DNA of 32,642 bases from an uncultured Bacteroidales bacterium (GCA_905235535.1 CAJOLS010000044.1:1-32642), one strand, 5' to 3'. Counted from the stretch's first letter, positions 9,042 to 18,283 are shown. The notes: generated by a model not told the origin, from the letters alone. Numbers and translations: made by a program.

Positions 9042-10715
9042 TTATTTCTTCACCTCGGGCCTTACGTAACGGTCTCCGGTCTGGGCCTTGACGGCCTCGA
9101 TGAAGGCGGGGGCGTAAGCGGGGGAGGTGTGGCGTCCGGGGACAATCTCACCGTCCTTGGAAGGACGCATTACCTGGTCGTTGTGCTTCACGATGAGGAA
9201 CTTGGCCAACTTGTCCCAGCGCTGCATCATCTTGTCCGTGTAGGCGAGGGTTTTGCCGGTGAGGAAGTCGGAGAGGTCTCCGGCCGTCATTCCGGCGGCC
9301 TTGGCCTCCACTTCGGCCTGGTCTGCCTCATAATAGTCTTCCAGCTCTTTCTGGGCGTCGCGGAGGTCTCCAATCATGGCGCTCCAGCGGGGGTAAATCA
9401 TATTGGCCACCCAGTTGTTCATCCAGAAGGCGCTCCCGAAGGAGAATTCGGTGAGTTTGTTGTTCTCCTCGCGGAAAGGGTCCGGAATGCGGTTGATGCC
9501 GCAGTACACGGGCACGTAGGCCACCATGGTGGCATCGTCCATATTGAAATAGGTGATGCCGCCCAGGGCGTCGGGCAGCCAGCTGCGCATGCGGCAAACC
9601 AGGGTCATGCCGCTTTGCTGGCAGCCGATGGGGCGCTCGCGGAACATGTTGGTGCCGTCTTCGCTCTTGAAGTTCACAGGCTGGTTGCGGTAGGGGGAAG
9701 CCCAGGGACCGGCGCTCACATCGGCCGTCATATCCAGGGCGGTTCCCTCGAAGTGGTCCCGCATGTCGTTCTGGATGTCGCGGTAGGTGACGGGCTTGTC
9801 GGGTTTGATCCAGAGGGGCAGGTGGTCCTTTTCGGTCATGTCGCCGTTGATGAAGGGCAGGTAGGAGTCCATCTCCTCCGTGTTGTAGTGGTGGCGGAAG
9901 AAGCTCCATACGCGGGCTTCGCAGGCGCGGATTTTCCCAAAGTCCATGGGGTTGTAGGCCTCGCGGAAGCTGAAGTCCTTGTCGGCCCCGGTGAAATAAC
10001 CCATCTCGCGGGCGAAGCTGATGCAATCGGCCGAATACATGGTATTGCCGTCGGCGGTTACGTAGAAGCCCAGCTTCTTGTCCACCTTCCGGGCCTGGGG
10101 AAACTGCTGGATGCGGCTGGAGTTGGCATAGGCGGTGATGCAGTCGTCGGGGACGCGGAGGGCCACCCAGACGGCGCCCTTGCGGCCTTCGCCCTTGCCC
10201 ACCAGTTCCATGATCCAGGCTTCGTCCTTGTCGCAGATGGCAAAGGATTCACCCGTCTCGTTGTAACCGTATTCATTCACCAGCTGGTTCATGACGGCAA
10301 TGGCCTCGCGGGCCGAGGCAGCGCGCTGAAGGGCCAGTTCCATGAGGTTGAAATAGCCCAGCCAGCCTTCGGGGTTGCGCAGTTCCCGGCGGCCGCCCCA
10401 GGTGGTTTCCACGATGGAGACCTGTTTCTCGTTCATCAGGCCCACCACGGCATAGGTGTAGGGAGCCTGGTCGATGTAGTGGACCGGGGAGCCCGGGAAA
10501 AAGCCGCGGATGGCCACCTTCTCCCCGGGGGCGTGCTGGCCCGGACGGGAATAGGTGAGGGGAGAGATAAAGCCGAAGCTGTCGCAGTTGTAGGTGCAGA
10601 TGACGCTTCCGTCGGCGGAAGCCAGTTTGCCCACCACCAGGTTGGTACAGGCGTGGGACGGGGCCGATAAAGCCAGAAGGGCGGCCGAAAGGGCCAGGGC
10701 CAGGATTCGTTTCAT
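9042..10715 (-). CDS. C69 family dipeptidase, secreted
   Basis: Signal peptide followed by CTNLVVGKLASADGSVICTYN (N-terminal Cys nucleophile), VGLMNEKQVSIVETTWGG. Confidence 0.93.
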   Translation of the reverse strand: MKRILALALSAALLALSAPSHACTNLVVGKLASADGSVICTYNCDSFGFISPLTYSRPGQHAPGEKVAIRGFFPGSPVHYIDQAPYTYAVVGLMNEKQVSIVETTWGGRRELRNPEGWLGYFNLMELALQRAASAREAIAVMNQLVNEYGYNETGESFAICDKDEAWIMELVGKGEGRKGAVWVALRVPDDCITAYANSSRIQQFPQARKVDKKLGFYVTADGNTMYSADCISFAREMGYFTGADKDFSFREAYNPMDFGKIRACEARVWSFFRHHYNTEEMDSYLPFINGDMTEKDHLPLWIKPDKPVTYRDIQNDMRDHFEGTALDMTADVSAGPWASPYRNQPVNFKSEDGTNMFRERPIGCQQSGMTLVCRMRSWLPDALGGITYFNMDDATMVAYVPVYCGINRIPDPFREENNKLTEFSFGSAFWMNNWVANMIYPRWSAMIGDLRDAQKELEDYYEADQAEVEAKAAGMTAGDLSDFLTGKTLAYTDKMMQRWDKLAKFLIVKHNDQVMRPSKDGEIVPGRHTSPAYAPAFIEAVKAQTGDRYVRPEVKK

Positions 10716-10740
10716 ATCAGTGTTTTGTTTGTGTTGTCAA

Positions 10741-12318
10741 CTATTCCCATTCAATGGTTGCCGGCGGTTTGGAGGAGACGTCGTAAACTACGCGGTTTAC
10801 CCCGCGCACTTTGCGGATAATCTCGTTGGAAACCTCCCGGAGGAAATCGTAGGGGAGGGGGAACCAGTCGGCCGTCATGGCGTCTGTGGAAACCACTGCG
10901 CGAAGGGCCACGGGGTTCTCGTAGGTTCTCTCGTCTCCCATTACGCCCACGCTCCTGATCGGCAGAAGGATTACGCCTGCCTGCCAGATGGCGTCGTAGA
11001 GGTTGGTGGCCATTACGCGGGGGTCTGAGGCGGAGGGGAAGCCCATGCCGGTGCAGTCGTAGCTGCGAAGGCCCCGGATGAAGATATCGTCGGCCTCGCG
11101 GAGCACGGAGAGCTTTTCTTCCGTGATGTCTCCTATGATGCGCACGGCCAGGGACGGGCCCGGGAAGGGATGGCGGCTCACCAGTTCTTCCTTGATGCCC
11201 AGGGCGCGGCCCACGCGGCGAACTTCGTCCTTGAAGAGCATCCTGAGCGGCTCCACAATCTTCAGGTTCATCCTTTCCGGAAGGCCGCCTACGTTGTGGT
11301 GACTCTTGATTTTGGAGGCAATTCCGGGGATGCCGGCGCTCTCAATCACGTCCGGATAAATGGTGCCCTGGGCCAGCCAGCGGGCGTTTTCAATCTTTTT
11401 GGCGTATTGGTCAAAGGTTTCTACGAACAGCCGGCCGATGATTTTGCGCTTGGCCTCGGGGTCCGAAACGCCGGCGAGTTCTTTCAGGAAAGCCTCTGAA
11501 GCATCGGCTCCTATTACATTGAGGCCCATGTTCTGGTAGGAGGCCAGTACGTCTGTATATTCGTTCTTTCTAAGGAGGCCGTTGTTCACGAAGATGCAGG
11601 TGAGCTGGCTTCCTATGGCTTTGTTCAGCAGCACGGCCGCCACGGTGGAATCCACGCCGCCGCTCAGGCCCAGGATCACTTTGTCCTGGCCGATGGTCTT
11701 TCGAAGGCTCTCCACCGTGCTGTCCACGAAGGAGTCCGGCGTCCATTCTCCGGTGCAGCCGCAGATGCCGTACGCAAAGTTGCGAAGGATGGTGCCGCCT
11801 TCGGCCGTATGGTACACCTCAGGGTGGAACTGCACGGCGTAAAGGTTTTTATCGGCCATCTGGTAGGCGGCGTTGCGCACGTCCTTGGTGGAAGCTATCA
11901 CCGTGGCTTCGGAAGGGATGGCCGATATGGTGTCTCCGTGGGACATCCAGACGGCCGATTCCGGGGAAATGCCTTCCAGCAGGGGGGAATCGGCCACTTT
12001 GGTAAGGATGGCGCGGCCGTATTCGCGGGTGTTGGAGTGTTCTACCTTGCCGCCCAGCCTGTGGGCTATGTACTGCGCTCCGTAGCATATGCCCAGCACG
12101 GGTACTTTGCCCAGGAAATGGGCCCAGTCAATCTGGGGGGCATTGGTGTCCAGCACGGAGCAGGGGCTGCCGGATAAAATGATTCCGCGGACCTCCGGGG
12201 AGAGCTCCACCGGCTTGGAGAAGGGGATAATTTCGCAGTAAACGTTGAGTTCCCGGAGTCTTCTGCCAATGAGCTGGGTCACTTGGGATCCGCAGTCCAG
12301 AATGATGATTTTTTGCAT
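10741..12318 (-). CDS. guaA: Glutamine-hydrolysing GMP synthase
   Basis: GATase [20 protein letters not shown]; synthetase [15 protein letters not shown]-terminal KPPATIEWE. Confidence 0.98.
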   Translation of the reverse strand: MQKIIILDCGSQVTQLIGRRLRELNVYCEIIPFSKPVELSPEVRGIILSGSPCSVLDTNAPQIDWAHFLGKVPVLGICYGAQYIAHRLGGKVEHSNTREYGRAILTKVADSPLLEGISPESAVWMSHGDTISAIPSEATVIASTKDVRNAAYQMADKNLYAVQFHPEVYHTAEGGTILRNFAYGICGCTGEWTPDSFVDSTVESLRKTIGQDKVILGLSGGVDSTVAAVLLNKAIGSQLTCIFVNNGLLRKNEYTDVLASYQNMGLNVIGADASEAFLKELAGVSDPEAKRKIIGRLFVETFDQYAKKIENARWLAQGTIYPDVIESAGIPGIASKIKSHHNVGGLPERMNLKIVEPLRMLFKDEVRRVGRALGIKEELVSRHPFPGPSLAVRIIGDITEEKLSVLREADDIFIRGLRSYDCTGMGFPSASDPRVMATNLYDAIWQAGVILLPIRSVGVMGDERTYENPVALRAVVSTDAMTADWFPLPYDFLREVSNEIIRKVRGVNRVVYDVSSKPPATIEWE

Positions 12319-12366
12319 ATTGCCAATGTGCATTTGTGTAATTTGCAAAATTAATGATTTTCTTTA

Positions 12367-12475
12367 AAAGTCTGTTTTGAAATGATTCAATAAATTCTTT
12401 ATGTTTCTTTTTGGTAAATTTTCCTCAAAAATTTCCACAAAAATAAACTATAAATAAAAATATCAATCAGACTCT
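12367..12475 (-). repeat. Repeat copy R2 (short form, type II core; right TIR lacks ~10 nt)
   Basis: AAAGTCTGTTTTGAAATGATT...AATATCAATCAGACTCT; GGTAAATTTTCCTCAAAAATTTCCAC core. Confidence 0.9.
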
Positions 12476-13910
12476 AAGGAAGATGCCGCACAATCTTCCA
12501 GCCTATGACGGCCATCAGGATGGACATCAGCGGGGACAGGAGATTGAAAAAGCAGAACGGGGCATACACCAGCGTGGGCACCGAAAGGATGGTGGCCTGA
12601 GTCATGCCGCAGCTGCTCCAGGGAAAGAGGGGAGAGGTAACCGTGGCGGAATCTTCCACGCTGCGGCTCAGAAGGCGAGCCTCGTAGCCCTCCTTTTCAA
12701 ACGTGTCCCGGTACAGGTTGGAGGTGAGGATGATGGCCAGGTACTGGTCCGAGACCATGCCCACCATGCCCGTTCCCGTTACCACGGTAGAGGCAACCAG
12801 GCCGCTGCGCGTGCGGGTGAAGGGGGCCATGATGCGGGCCAGGTCCGTAATCATGCCGCTGGCCTTCATGGCGGCGCCGAAGCACATGGCGCAGAGGATG
12901 AGGAATACCGTATTGAGCATACCTGTCATGCCCCGGCTGGCCACCAGCCGGTTCACTTCGGCATTGCCGGTTTCTATGGAAACGGTGTTGTAGATGCTTT
13001 CGATGACGCCGGTGAAATAGATTCTGGCGTTGCCGCCTTCCGTGACGGAGGCGCCAATCCCCTTGACTATATCCGGTTGCAGGATGATGGCTGCGATGCT
13101 GGCGGCCAGGGCCGACAGGGCCAGCACCATCACGGCCGGTTTCCTTTTCCAGATAAGGAAGACGGTATAGGCCGGCACCAGCAGCACCCAGGGGGTGATG
13201 TTGAACTTCTGGGACAGGACCTGGGAGTACACCTGCATCTCGTCACTGGGGGTACCACCGTGGGTGAGGCCCAGGATGGTGAAGATGATGAGGGTGATGG
13301 CAAAGGACGGCACCGTGGTGAACATCATGTAGCGGATGTGCGTGAACAGGTCCACCTTGTTGATGGAGGAAGCCAGCACCGTGGTGTCCGAAAGGGGGGA
13401 AACCTTGTCTCCGAAATAAGCGCCGGAGATGATGGCACCGGCTGTCATGGCGTCCGGGAATCCTTCGGCCCGGCCTATGCCCAGCAGGGCCACTCCCACC
13501 GTGGCTATGGTGGTCCAGGAAGAGCCCGTCATCACGGAAACCAGGGCGCAAAGGGCGCAGGCGGTGAGCAGGAACACCTTGGGGCTGATGATCTTGAGGC
13601 CGTAGTAGATGAAGGCCGGCACAACGCCGCAGGAGGTCCAGGTGCCGGAAATGGCGCCAATCATGAACAGGATGATGATGGCCATGGCCACCTCGCCGAC
13701 ATTTTCCATGATGGCCTTTTCGAAGCTCTTCCAGGGCGTTTTGTACAGCCAGGAGGAAAGGGCTATGCTAAGGCCTGCCCCTATGAGCAGGGCCACCTGG
13801 GAAGCGCCAACGATAGAATCGGCCCCCCAGATGATGATGACAAGGGCCAGGAGAAGCACCAGCACTCCTAAGGGGATGAGGGCTATGAGCGTCCTTTTGT
13901 CGGGGGGCAT
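12474..13910 (-). CDS. NhaC-family Na+/H+ antiporter
   Basis: 12-TM-like profile; SGTWTSCGVVPAFIYYGLKIISP, TGSSWTTIATVGVALLGIG, SGAYFGDKVSPLSDTTVLASS. Confidence 0.93.
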   Translation of the reverse strand: MPPDKRTLIALIPLGVLVLLLALVIIIWGADSIVGASQVALLIGAGLSIALSSWLYKTPWKSFEKAIMENVGEVAMAIIILFMIGAISGTWTSCGVVPAFIYYGLKIISPKVFLLTACALCALVSVMTGSSWTTIATVGVALLGIGRAEGFPDAMTAGAIISGAYFGDKVSPLSDTTVLASSINKVDLFTHIRYMMFTTVPSFAITLIIFTILGLTHGGTPSDEMQVYSQVLSQKFNITPWVLLVPAYTVFLIWKRKPAVMVLALSALAASIAAIILQPDIVKGIGASVTEGGNARIYFTGVIESIYNTVSIETGNAEVNRLVASRGMTGMLNTVFLILCAMCFGAAMKASGMITDLARIMAPFTRTRSGLVASTVVTGTGMVGMVSDQYLAIILTSNLYRDTFEKEGYEARLLSRSVEDSATVTSPLFPWSSCGMTQATILSVPTLVYAPFCFFNLLSPLMSILMAVIGWKIVRHLP

Positions 13911-13975
13911 TGTTTCTTTCTTTTGAGTACGGCTACACAGGTGGGCGGCACCACGTTCATCATCAGGGAATACAT

Positions 13976-14455
13976 TCATTCTTCGCAGACAAGTTCAAAG
14001 GAGGTGTATTGGATTTTCAGGCCCAGGGAGCGGTAGAAGGCCATGGCGGCGGGATTGCACTCCCAGGCGTGGAGGGTGATGTTGTGGCAGCCCTTCTCCC
14101 TGGCATAGCCTTTCACGTATTCGAAAAGGGTGGTGCCTATGTGCCGGCCGCGGGCGTTCTCTTCCACACAGAGGTCTTCTATGTACAGGGTGGTCAGTTC
14201 CTTCAGGCTGCCGCTGCCCTTGTGCTCCAGGGCGCAGAAGGCATAGCCCAGCACTTTCCCATCGGCCTCATAGACAAAGACGGGTGTTTCCGGATGGGCA
14301 AAGATGGCAAGAAGCTCCTCGTCCGTATATTTTTTCCCTATGGCGTGGAACAGGTCCGGACGGCCCCGGTGGTGCACGGCAAGCACCTGATGGAGCAGGC
14401 GGTTCACGGCATCCAGGTCCTTGGGCCCGGCCAGTCTGATGCAGGGATGGTCCAT
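13976..14455 (-). CDS. GNAT family N-acetyltransferase
   Basis: LYIEDLCVEENARGRHIGTTLFEYVKGYAREKGCHNITLHAWECNPAAMAFYRSLGL. Confidence 0.93.
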   Translation of the reverse strand: MDHPCIRLAGPKDLDAVNRLLHQVLAVHHRGRPDLFHAIGKKYTDEELLAIFAHPETPVFVYEADGKVLGYAFCALEHKGSGSLKELTTLYIEDLCVEENARGRHIGTTLFEYVKGYAREKGCHNITLHAWECNPAAMAFYRSLGLKIQYTSFELVCEE

Positions 14456-14516
14456 TTCAGTACAATTTGGCCGCAAAGTTAGTAAAAATAGCCGATTCAA
14501 TTCGTATCTTTGTAAT

Positions 14517-14572
14517 CCTATCTTTCGCAGGCGTGAAAGTTACCCAACTTGGAGCCCTGAAAGGGCGATAGC
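14517..14572. other. Candidate structured RNA or REP-like palindromic element
   Basis: CTATC-[CTTTCGC-AGGC-GTGAAAG]-[GTT-ACCC-AAC]-[GCCCT-GAA-AGGGC]-GATAG: outer stem enclosing several hairpins; intergenic. Confidence 0.5.
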
Positions 14573-14596
14573 AAGCCTCCTTCCTAACCTTGCATT

Positions 14597-14649
14597 TATA
14601 TCGTTTGCGATGCAAATATACGGAAATCTTTTTATATCGCAAGCGATAT
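14597..14649 (-). promoter_or_regulatory. OhrR-type operator/promoter A, leftward: palindrome ATATCGCTTGCGATAT, TATATTTG -7 box, CATCGCAAACGATAT
   Basis: Nearly identical in sequence and spacing to 18211-18263. Confidence 0.75.
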
Positions 14650-14702
14650 TTTGAAAAAATCATTCCAATTCTTTGCTATCTTTGCATCGCAGTACCGATA
14701 TG
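14634..14702 (+). promoter_or_regulatory. OhrR-type operator/promoter B, rightward (EamA gene): palindrome 14634-14649, -7 box TATCTTTG 14677-14684, CATCGCAGTACCGATAT overlapping the start codon
   Basis: Shares the central palindrome with promoter A and repeats the TTTGCATCG motif. Confidence 0.6.
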
Positions 14703-15635
14703 CAACATCTTGGAGAAATCATAGCCCTGGTGGTGGCCATGTCCTGGACGGTGACCGCCCTGTTTGCCGACAAGGCCAGCCATCGCATAGGGTCCATGTC
14801 GGCCAATGTGATCCGGCTTGTCCTGGCCACTTTGTTCCTCTCCCTTATCCTCTGGGTGGGGGTGGGCCGTCCCTATCCCGTTTATGCCGACGGTAAAGCC
14901 TGGTTCTGGCTGGCCCTGTCGGCCCTGGTGGGGTATGTCTTCGGAGACTGGTGCCTGTTTAACTGTTACCTTTATATAGGAGCGCGTTTCGGCCAGCTGT
15001 TCATGACGCTGGCCCCGCCCATGGCCGCCATCGCCGGTTGGGCCATCCTGGGAGAAACGCTCACCTGGAAAGCCTGCCTGGCCATGGCCGTTACCCTAAT
15101 CGGTATCGCCCTCTCTATCCTGAGCAGGGGAGAGGGGCATCATGTACGCCTCACCTTGCCCCTGAAGGGCGTTTTGCTGGGCCTGGGCGCCGGTATAGGA
15201 CAGGGCGTGGGCCTGGTTTTGAGCAAGGTGGGCATGGAGCATTATGCCAGCATAATCCCGGCCGATGCCCCATCGGCCCTGGAAACGCTGCTTCCCTTTG
15301 CCTCCACCATGATTCGCGCCGTGGTGGGAGCCGCCGGTTTCCTGGCGCTGATGGCCCTCCAGAAAAAGACGGCCGAACTGAGGGCGGCCACCCATGACAG
15401 GAAAGGGATGGGCTATGCCCTCATCATGACTCTCTTCGGCCCGGTGATTGGCGTTTCCCTGTCCCTGATGGCGGTGAGATATACGGCGGCCGGCATTGCC
15501 TCCACCCTTATGGCGCTCACCCCTGTCTTTATCCTCATCCCTTACGCCTTTATCTATCACCAGCGCATCAAAGCCCGCGAAGTCCTGGGCGTTCTGGTGA
15601 GTATGACCGGCGTAGCCCTTTTCTTCCTGCTGTAA
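14700..15635 (+). CDS. EamA/DMT family transporter
   Basis: ~10 TM segments in two EamA halves; LGETLTWKACLAMAVTLIGIALS, VLGVLVSMTGVALFF. Confidence 0.9.
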   Translation: MQHLGEIIALVVAMSWTVTALFADKASHRIGSMSANVIRLVLATLFLSLILWVGVGRPYPVYADGKAWFWLALSALVGYVFGDWCLFNCYLYIGARFGQLFMTLAPPMAAIAGWAILGETLTWKACLAMAVTLIGIALSILSRGEGHHVRLTLPLKGVLLGLGAGIGQGVGLVLSKVGMEHYASIIPADAPSALETLLPFASTMIRAVVGAAGFLALMALQKKTAELRAATHDRKGMGYALIMTLFGPVIGVSLSLMAVRYTAAGIASTLMALTPVFILIPYAFIYHQRIKAREVLGVLVSMTGVALFFLL

Positions 15636-15656
15636 ACACTATTTAATTGACATGAT

Positions 15657-16670
15657 ATGATTGAGCCCGTTTATTCCCCTTCCCCCAGCAGATATGATGC
15701 AATGGAATACCGCCGCAGCGGACGCTCCGGCGTCAAGATTCCCGTCCTGGCCTTAGGCCTTTGGCACAACTTCGGCTCCCACAAACCCCTGCGGGACATC
15801 CAGGCCATGGCCCATTATGCCTTTGACAAGGGTATCTGCCACTTTGACCTGGCCAACAACTACGGACCGGAATACGGTACGGCCGAGGAGAACTTCGGCC
15901 TGCTCATGGAGCGTTCTTTCCGCCCCTACCGCGACGAAATGCTCATCAGCACCAAGGCCGGCTGGGACATGTGGCCCGGTCCCTATGGAAACTGGGGCTC
16001 CCGCAAATACCTCATGGCCAGCCTGGACCAGAGTCTGAGGCGCATGAAGCTGGACTATGTGGACGTGTTCTATTCCCACCGCTGGGACCCGGAAACGCCC
16101 CTGGAAGAGACCATGCAGGCCCTGGTGGACATTGTCCGGCAGGGGAAGGCCTTGTACGTGGGCCTTTCGCGCTATCCCGCAGAGCAGGCTCGCGTAGCCT
16201 ACAGGTATCTGGCCGCTCATGATGTCCCTTGCCTGCTGTATCAGGACCGGTACAACATCATAGACCGGGTTCCGCAGTGCAGCGGCCTCATAGACCTTTG
16301 TGAAGAAAGCGGGACGGGCTTCATTTCCTTCTCCCCGCTGCAGCAGGGCCTCCTGACGGGCCGATATCTGAACGGCGTTCCGGCCGATTCCCGCATGGCC
16401 AAGGGTGTTTTCCTGAAGGAAGAAATGCTAACCCCCACCATGATGGAAGCCCTCCACGGGCTCAATGCTCTGGCACAAAAAAGAGGACAGAGCTTTGCTC
16501 AGATGGCTCTGTCCTGGTTACTTCAAGATTCCCGTGTCTGCTCGGTTATCATAGGTGCCAGTTCGGTGGCTCAGATGGAGGACAACCTCAAATCTTTGGA
16601 TAACCTCGCTTTCTCTCAGGAGGAGCTCAGGCTCATAGATTCCTTATCGGCTCCTGTCCAGTTGAGATAG
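15657..16670 (+). CDS. Aldo/keto reductase (YghZ-like)
   Basis: LALGLWHNFG, HFDLANNYGPEYGTAEENFG, ISTKAGWDMWPGPYGNWGSRKYLMASLDQSLRRMKLDYVDVFYSHR. Confidence 0.93.
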   Translation: MIEPVYSPSPSRYDAMEYRRSGRSGVKIPVLALGLWHNFGSHKPLRDIQAMAHYAFDKGICHFDLANNYGPEYGTAEENFGLLMERSFRPYRDEMLISTKAGWDMWPGPYGNWGSRKYLMASLDQSLRRMKLDYVDVFYSHRWDPETPLEETMQALVDIVRQGKALYVGLSRYPAEQARVAYRYLAAHDVPCLLYQDRYNIIDRVPQCSGLIDLCEESGTGFISFSPLQQGLLTGRYLNGVPADSRMAKGVFLKEEMLTPTMMEALHGLNALAQKRGQSFAQMALSWLLQDSRVCSVIIGASSVAQMEDNLKSLDNLAFSQEELRLIDSLSAPVQLR

Positions 16671-17118
16671 CCCGGTTGCTTTTGTCCAGCCGGTTTATCA
16701 TGTCGTCCAGCATGAGGAAGAGCTCCGGAACGGTCTGGGGATTTACGCTCTTGCACATGACGGCCTGGCCTACGGTGAAGGGGACATTCCCCAGTTCTTC
16801 CTGTAATTGCCTGCCTTTGGGGGCAAGGGTGACAATCATCTGACGACCGTCTTCCTTTCCTTTCTTCCTCACCAGGATTCCTTCTTTCTCCATGCGCTGG
16901 AGAAGGGGAGTCACGGTGTTGGTTTCCAAGTACAGGCGTTTGGCTATGTCGTTCACCGGTTGGTTATCTTTTTCCCACAATACCAGCAGCACCAGATACT
17001 GCGGATAGGTCAGTCCTTGTGCGGCCAGCAGCGGATGATAGGCCTGGGTAAGAAGCCTCGATGCCGTGTACAGCCTGAAACAGAGTTGATTATCCAGCAA
17101 AAAAGCTTCTTTTTCCAT
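16633..17118 (-). CDS. ohrR: MarR-family organic-peroxide sensor, OhrR-like
   Basis: LDNQLCFRLYTASRLLTQAYHPLL...LTYPQYLVLLVLWE...TNTVTPLLQRMEKEGI; retains the N-terminal redox Cys context NQLCF. Confidence 0.88.
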   Translation of the reverse strand: MEKEAFLLDNQLCFRLYTASRLLTQAYHPLLAAQGLTYPQYLVLLVLWEKDNQPVNDIAKRLYLETNTVTPLLQRMEKEGILVRKKGKEDGRQMIVTLAPKGRQLQEELGNVPFTVGQAVMCKSVNPQTVPELFLMLDDMINRLDKSNRAISTGQEPIRNL

Positions 17119-17729
17119 TACAGCATGGATTCAATGTCTTTCTCGATATCGACCGGCTCGGTGGTGGGGGCGTAGCGCATGATAACGGTTCCGTCGCGGT
17201 TCACCAGGAACTTGGTGAAGTTCCACTGGATGTCGCTGTCTTTTTCCACGCTCTTGCTGATGTTCTTGAACATTTTGGCCGTCGCCTTGGCTTTGAGACC
17301 CTTGTATTCCTCCGTGGGAGCCTGGGCTTTCAGGTACTCGAAAACGGGCTCTGCGTTGGCACCGTTCACTTCTGTTTTGGCCATGAGCGGGAAGGTGACA
17401 CCGTGGTTGAGGCGGCAGAATTCGGCAATCTCTTCATTGGAGCCGGGTTCCTGACCGGCAAACTGGTCACAGGGGAAGCCCAGGATAACCAGACCCTGGT
17501 CCTTATACTTCTGATAGAGAGCCTCCAGACCGTCGTACTGGGGGGTGAAGCCGCACTTGGAAGCGGTGTTCACCAGCATGAGGATTTTTCCTTTGTACTG
17601 GGCCAAATCCACTTCTGCACCCTTGTTGTTCTTGGTTTTGAAATCGTATATTTTCATGATATTGTCCTTTTGAGCGCTTAGCGACAGTACCATGAGTATT
17701 GCCGCTAAACAAGTTAGGAATCTTTTCAT
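17118..17729 (-). CDS. Glutathione peroxidase family protein (Cys type) with signal peptide
   Basis: LMLVNTASKCGFTPQYDGLEALYQKY, GFPCDQFAGQEPG, IQWNFTKFLVNRDG. Confidence 0.95.
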   Translation of the reverse strand: MKRFLTCLAAILMVLSLSAQKDNIMKIYDFKTKNNKGAEVDLAQYKGKILMLVNTASKCGFTPQYDGLEALYQKYKDQGLVILGFPCDQFAGQEPGSNEEIAEFCRLNHGVTFPLMAKTEVNGANAEPVFEYLKAQAPTEEYKGLKAKATAKMFKNISKSVEKDSDIQWNFTKFLVNRDGTVIMRYAPTTEPVDIEKDIESML

Positions 17730-17730
17730 A

Positions 17731-18192
17731 TCAGAGCTGCTTGACCAGCCAGTTCTGGAGGCCGATTTTTTCGATAAGCTCCAGCTGGGTCTCACTCCAG
17801 TACATGTCCTCTTCCTCGTCCAAGGCATAACCTCTGAGGATGTCGTAGGTTTTGAAATCTTCCTGAAGGCTGATGGTGAGGTTCTGAAGTACGGGAACTT
17901 CCTTCTGGGAAATGGCAAGGTCTGCCTTGATATATTCAACGGGATCCGTGAAGACGGGCATCTCGGGAGCGGGCTGTACAAGCGGAGTGCCTCCCAGATC
18001 CAGGATGCGGTCCATGAACTGCTCTACCCAGCTCATCTCTTCCGCGGAGTGTTCTGCGTATTTTTCCGCCAGTTTGGTGAATCCCTGTGCGGCGAAGATT
18101 TTGCTTTCTGCTTTGTGCTGAAGGCTCTGGGCGGCAAGGCCGGTGGCGTAGGCCTGAAGGGTTGCGATTGATTTGTTCTTATCCATAGTCAT
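17731..18192 (-). CDS. Ferritin-like domain protein (bacterioferritin-type four-helix bundle)
   Basis: AEKYAEHSAEEMSWVEQFMDRILDLGGTP..., DEEEDMYWSETQLELIEKIGLQNWLVKQL. Confidence 0.85.
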   Translation of the reverse strand: MTMDKNKSIATLQAYATGLAAQSLQHKAESKIFAAQGFTKLAEKYAEHSAEEMSWVEQFMDRILDLGGTPLVQPAPEMPVFTDPVEYIKADLAISQKEVPVLQNLTISLQEDFKTYDILRGYALDEEEDMYWSETQLELIEKIGLQNWLVKQL

Positions 18193-18210
18193 ATTCTTTA
18201 ATTGGTTATT

Positions 18211-18263
18211 TATATCGTTTACGATGCAAAGATACGACTTTATTTTTATATCGCAAGCGATAT
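18211..18263 (-). promoter_or_regulatory. OhrR-type operator/promoter C for the ferritin-like/GPx/ohrR operon
   Basis: ATATCGCAAGCGATAT palindrome (18248-18263), -7 box TATCTTTG (- strand, 18227-18234), ATCGTAAACGAT just downstream of the -7 box. Confidence 0.8.
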
Positions 18264-18283
18264 TTCTAAAAAAGAGGAAAAAA

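Noticed and set aside
9129-10670. 513 aa + strand ORF opposite the C69 dipeptidase
   Set aside because: Mirror ORF caused by codon bias of the real - strand gene.
12367-12475. Repeat copies as simple rho-independent terminators
   Set aside because: The hairpin is AT-rich and over 100 bp, occurs in both orientations and also upstream of promoters; a terminating side effect is possible but does not explain the conserved TIR family.
12483-13871. 462 aa + strand ORF opposite NhaC
   Set aside because: His/Gly/Asp-rich shadow ORF of a membrane protein gene.
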